A stretch of DNA of 46,435 nucleotides. It comes from Burkholderiaceae bacterium (GTDB lineage: Bacteria; Pseudomonadota; Gammaproteobacteria; Burkholderiales; Burkholderiaceae_B). The position numbers and the translations under genes were made by a program. This document shows, piece by piece, positions 46,054-46,435 of the stretch (its first letter is position 1; the number at the start of each line of letters is the position of its first letter). Location: assembly GCA_017857895.1 (NCBI GenBank), contig JAFMCG010000004.1, forward strand, positions 1-46,435. Reading direction: 5' to 3'. Below the pieces are notes generated by a model. It made no database searches. It saw nothing but the letters and a program-made list of their open reading frames with translations, and was not told the origin of the DNA.

Positions 46054-46435
46054 GGCAGGGCCTCTTCAATAAATCGTCCGATCAAGCCCGGCTTGTCGCC
46101 AAAAAGATTCTGTCCTGTTAAATAGTCAGCCGGTGAGCTGCCCTGCCATGTCCCCAACCAATCTGTCATCGAACCCCGGGGACGTAAGGCCGCCTCAATG
46201 GCTTCTAGTGATGGCTGAACGCGCGTCACGACACGCTGGCTCGCGGCATTGGTTTGCATCCAAAGTGTTGGGGCGCTTGCGAGCCGCTTAGTCACATCAG
46301 CATCGGTTGATGCTTGCCCGGTGCCCACCAATCGCCAAGCGTGCTGCTTGAATCGAGCGCGATGCTGTAACAAAAGCCAGTTGTTTTGGCCCAAAAGAAA
46401 TTCCTTTTCAGCCAAGCGACGTGTATGGTCCAAGT
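46047..46435 (-). CDS. Tad operon gene, unknown, N-terminus beyond window
   Basis: An open frame of at least 128 residues enters from the right edge. The visible part is mostly helical and charged (RRLAEKEFLLGQNNWLLLQH), with an internal region ASQRVVTRVQPSLEAIEAAL. The TTG near the edge need not be the true start, so it is treated as partial. Position upstream of cpaB in a Tad operon would suit a TadE/TadG-like minor pilin or pseudopilin, whose hydrophobic N-terminus would lie outside the window; no direct evidence. Confidence 0.5.
   Translation of the reverse strand, partial: LDHTRRLAEKEFLLGQNNWLLLQHRARFKQHAWRLVGTGQASTDADVTKRLASAPTLWMQTNAASQRVVTRVQPSLEAIEAALRPRGSMTDWLGTWQGSSPADYLTGQNLFGDKPGLIGRFIEEALPW

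Overview
The window looks like part of the chromosome of a betaproteobacterium, most likely of the order Burkholderiales. The evidence is gene content and order typical of that group: pheS-pheT-ihfA-merR-tRNA-Pro, asd-fimV-truA-trpF, leuC-leuD-leuB, thrB followed by a BPSS1780-type membrane protein, ubiK divergent from glnK-amtB, and gshB followed by a manno-type EIIA, HPr and EI. No plasmid, phage, integrase or insertion sequence gene was seen. Gene density is high and no stretch over about 300 bases lacks a feature.

Bases 1-13.5 kb (mostly minus strand) hold translation, nitrogen and PTS genes. thrS and infC, which starts with a rare ATC codon, lead straight into gshB, EIIA, HPr and ptsI. 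The other half of the usual thrS-infC-rpmI-rplT-pheST-ihfA cluster lies 6 kb further left behind its own TATAAT-type promoter. Between the halves sit ubiK and glnK-amtB; the latter has a textbook sigma-54 promoter with two NtrC-type sites. At 13.7-17.1 kb there are a serine hydrolase of the beta-lactamase fold, a YdcH-like small protein, a PuuE-like allantoinase/deacetylase, an SDR oxidoreductase and tRNA-Val(GAC) with a terminator.

Bases 17.2-25.4 kb form the main accessory module: a LysR regulator divergent from an eight-gene operon (GST, TRAP transporter DctP-DctQ-DctM, FAH-family hydrolase, Ldh-type dehydrogenase, TauD/TfdA dioxygenase, flavin reductase-like protein). It reads as an import-and-degrade system for an unidentified small acid. 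A 27-bp palindrome, a candidate LysR operator, lies between the divergent genes. The module sits where trpB usually follows trpF.

Bases 25.5-39.6 kb are housekeeping genes: trpF, truA, fimV-like, asd, leuB, leuD, leuC, aroC, a DUF2069 membrane protein, a YihY/BrkB membrane protein, a CBS-domain protein, dusA, thrB and a BPSS1780-type membrane protein. The convergent CBS/dusA gap holds an exact-period 11-bp tandem repeat array.

Bases 39.6-46.4 kb are a minus-strand Tad (Flp) pilus operon that enters from the right edge: an unidentified partial gene, a small exported protein, CpaB/RcpC, secretin RcpA/CpaC, a CpaF/TadA ATPase with a fused N-terminal FHA domain, TadB, TadC and a DUF192 protein. 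The pilin, prepilin peptidase and TadZ/CpaE are not in the window.
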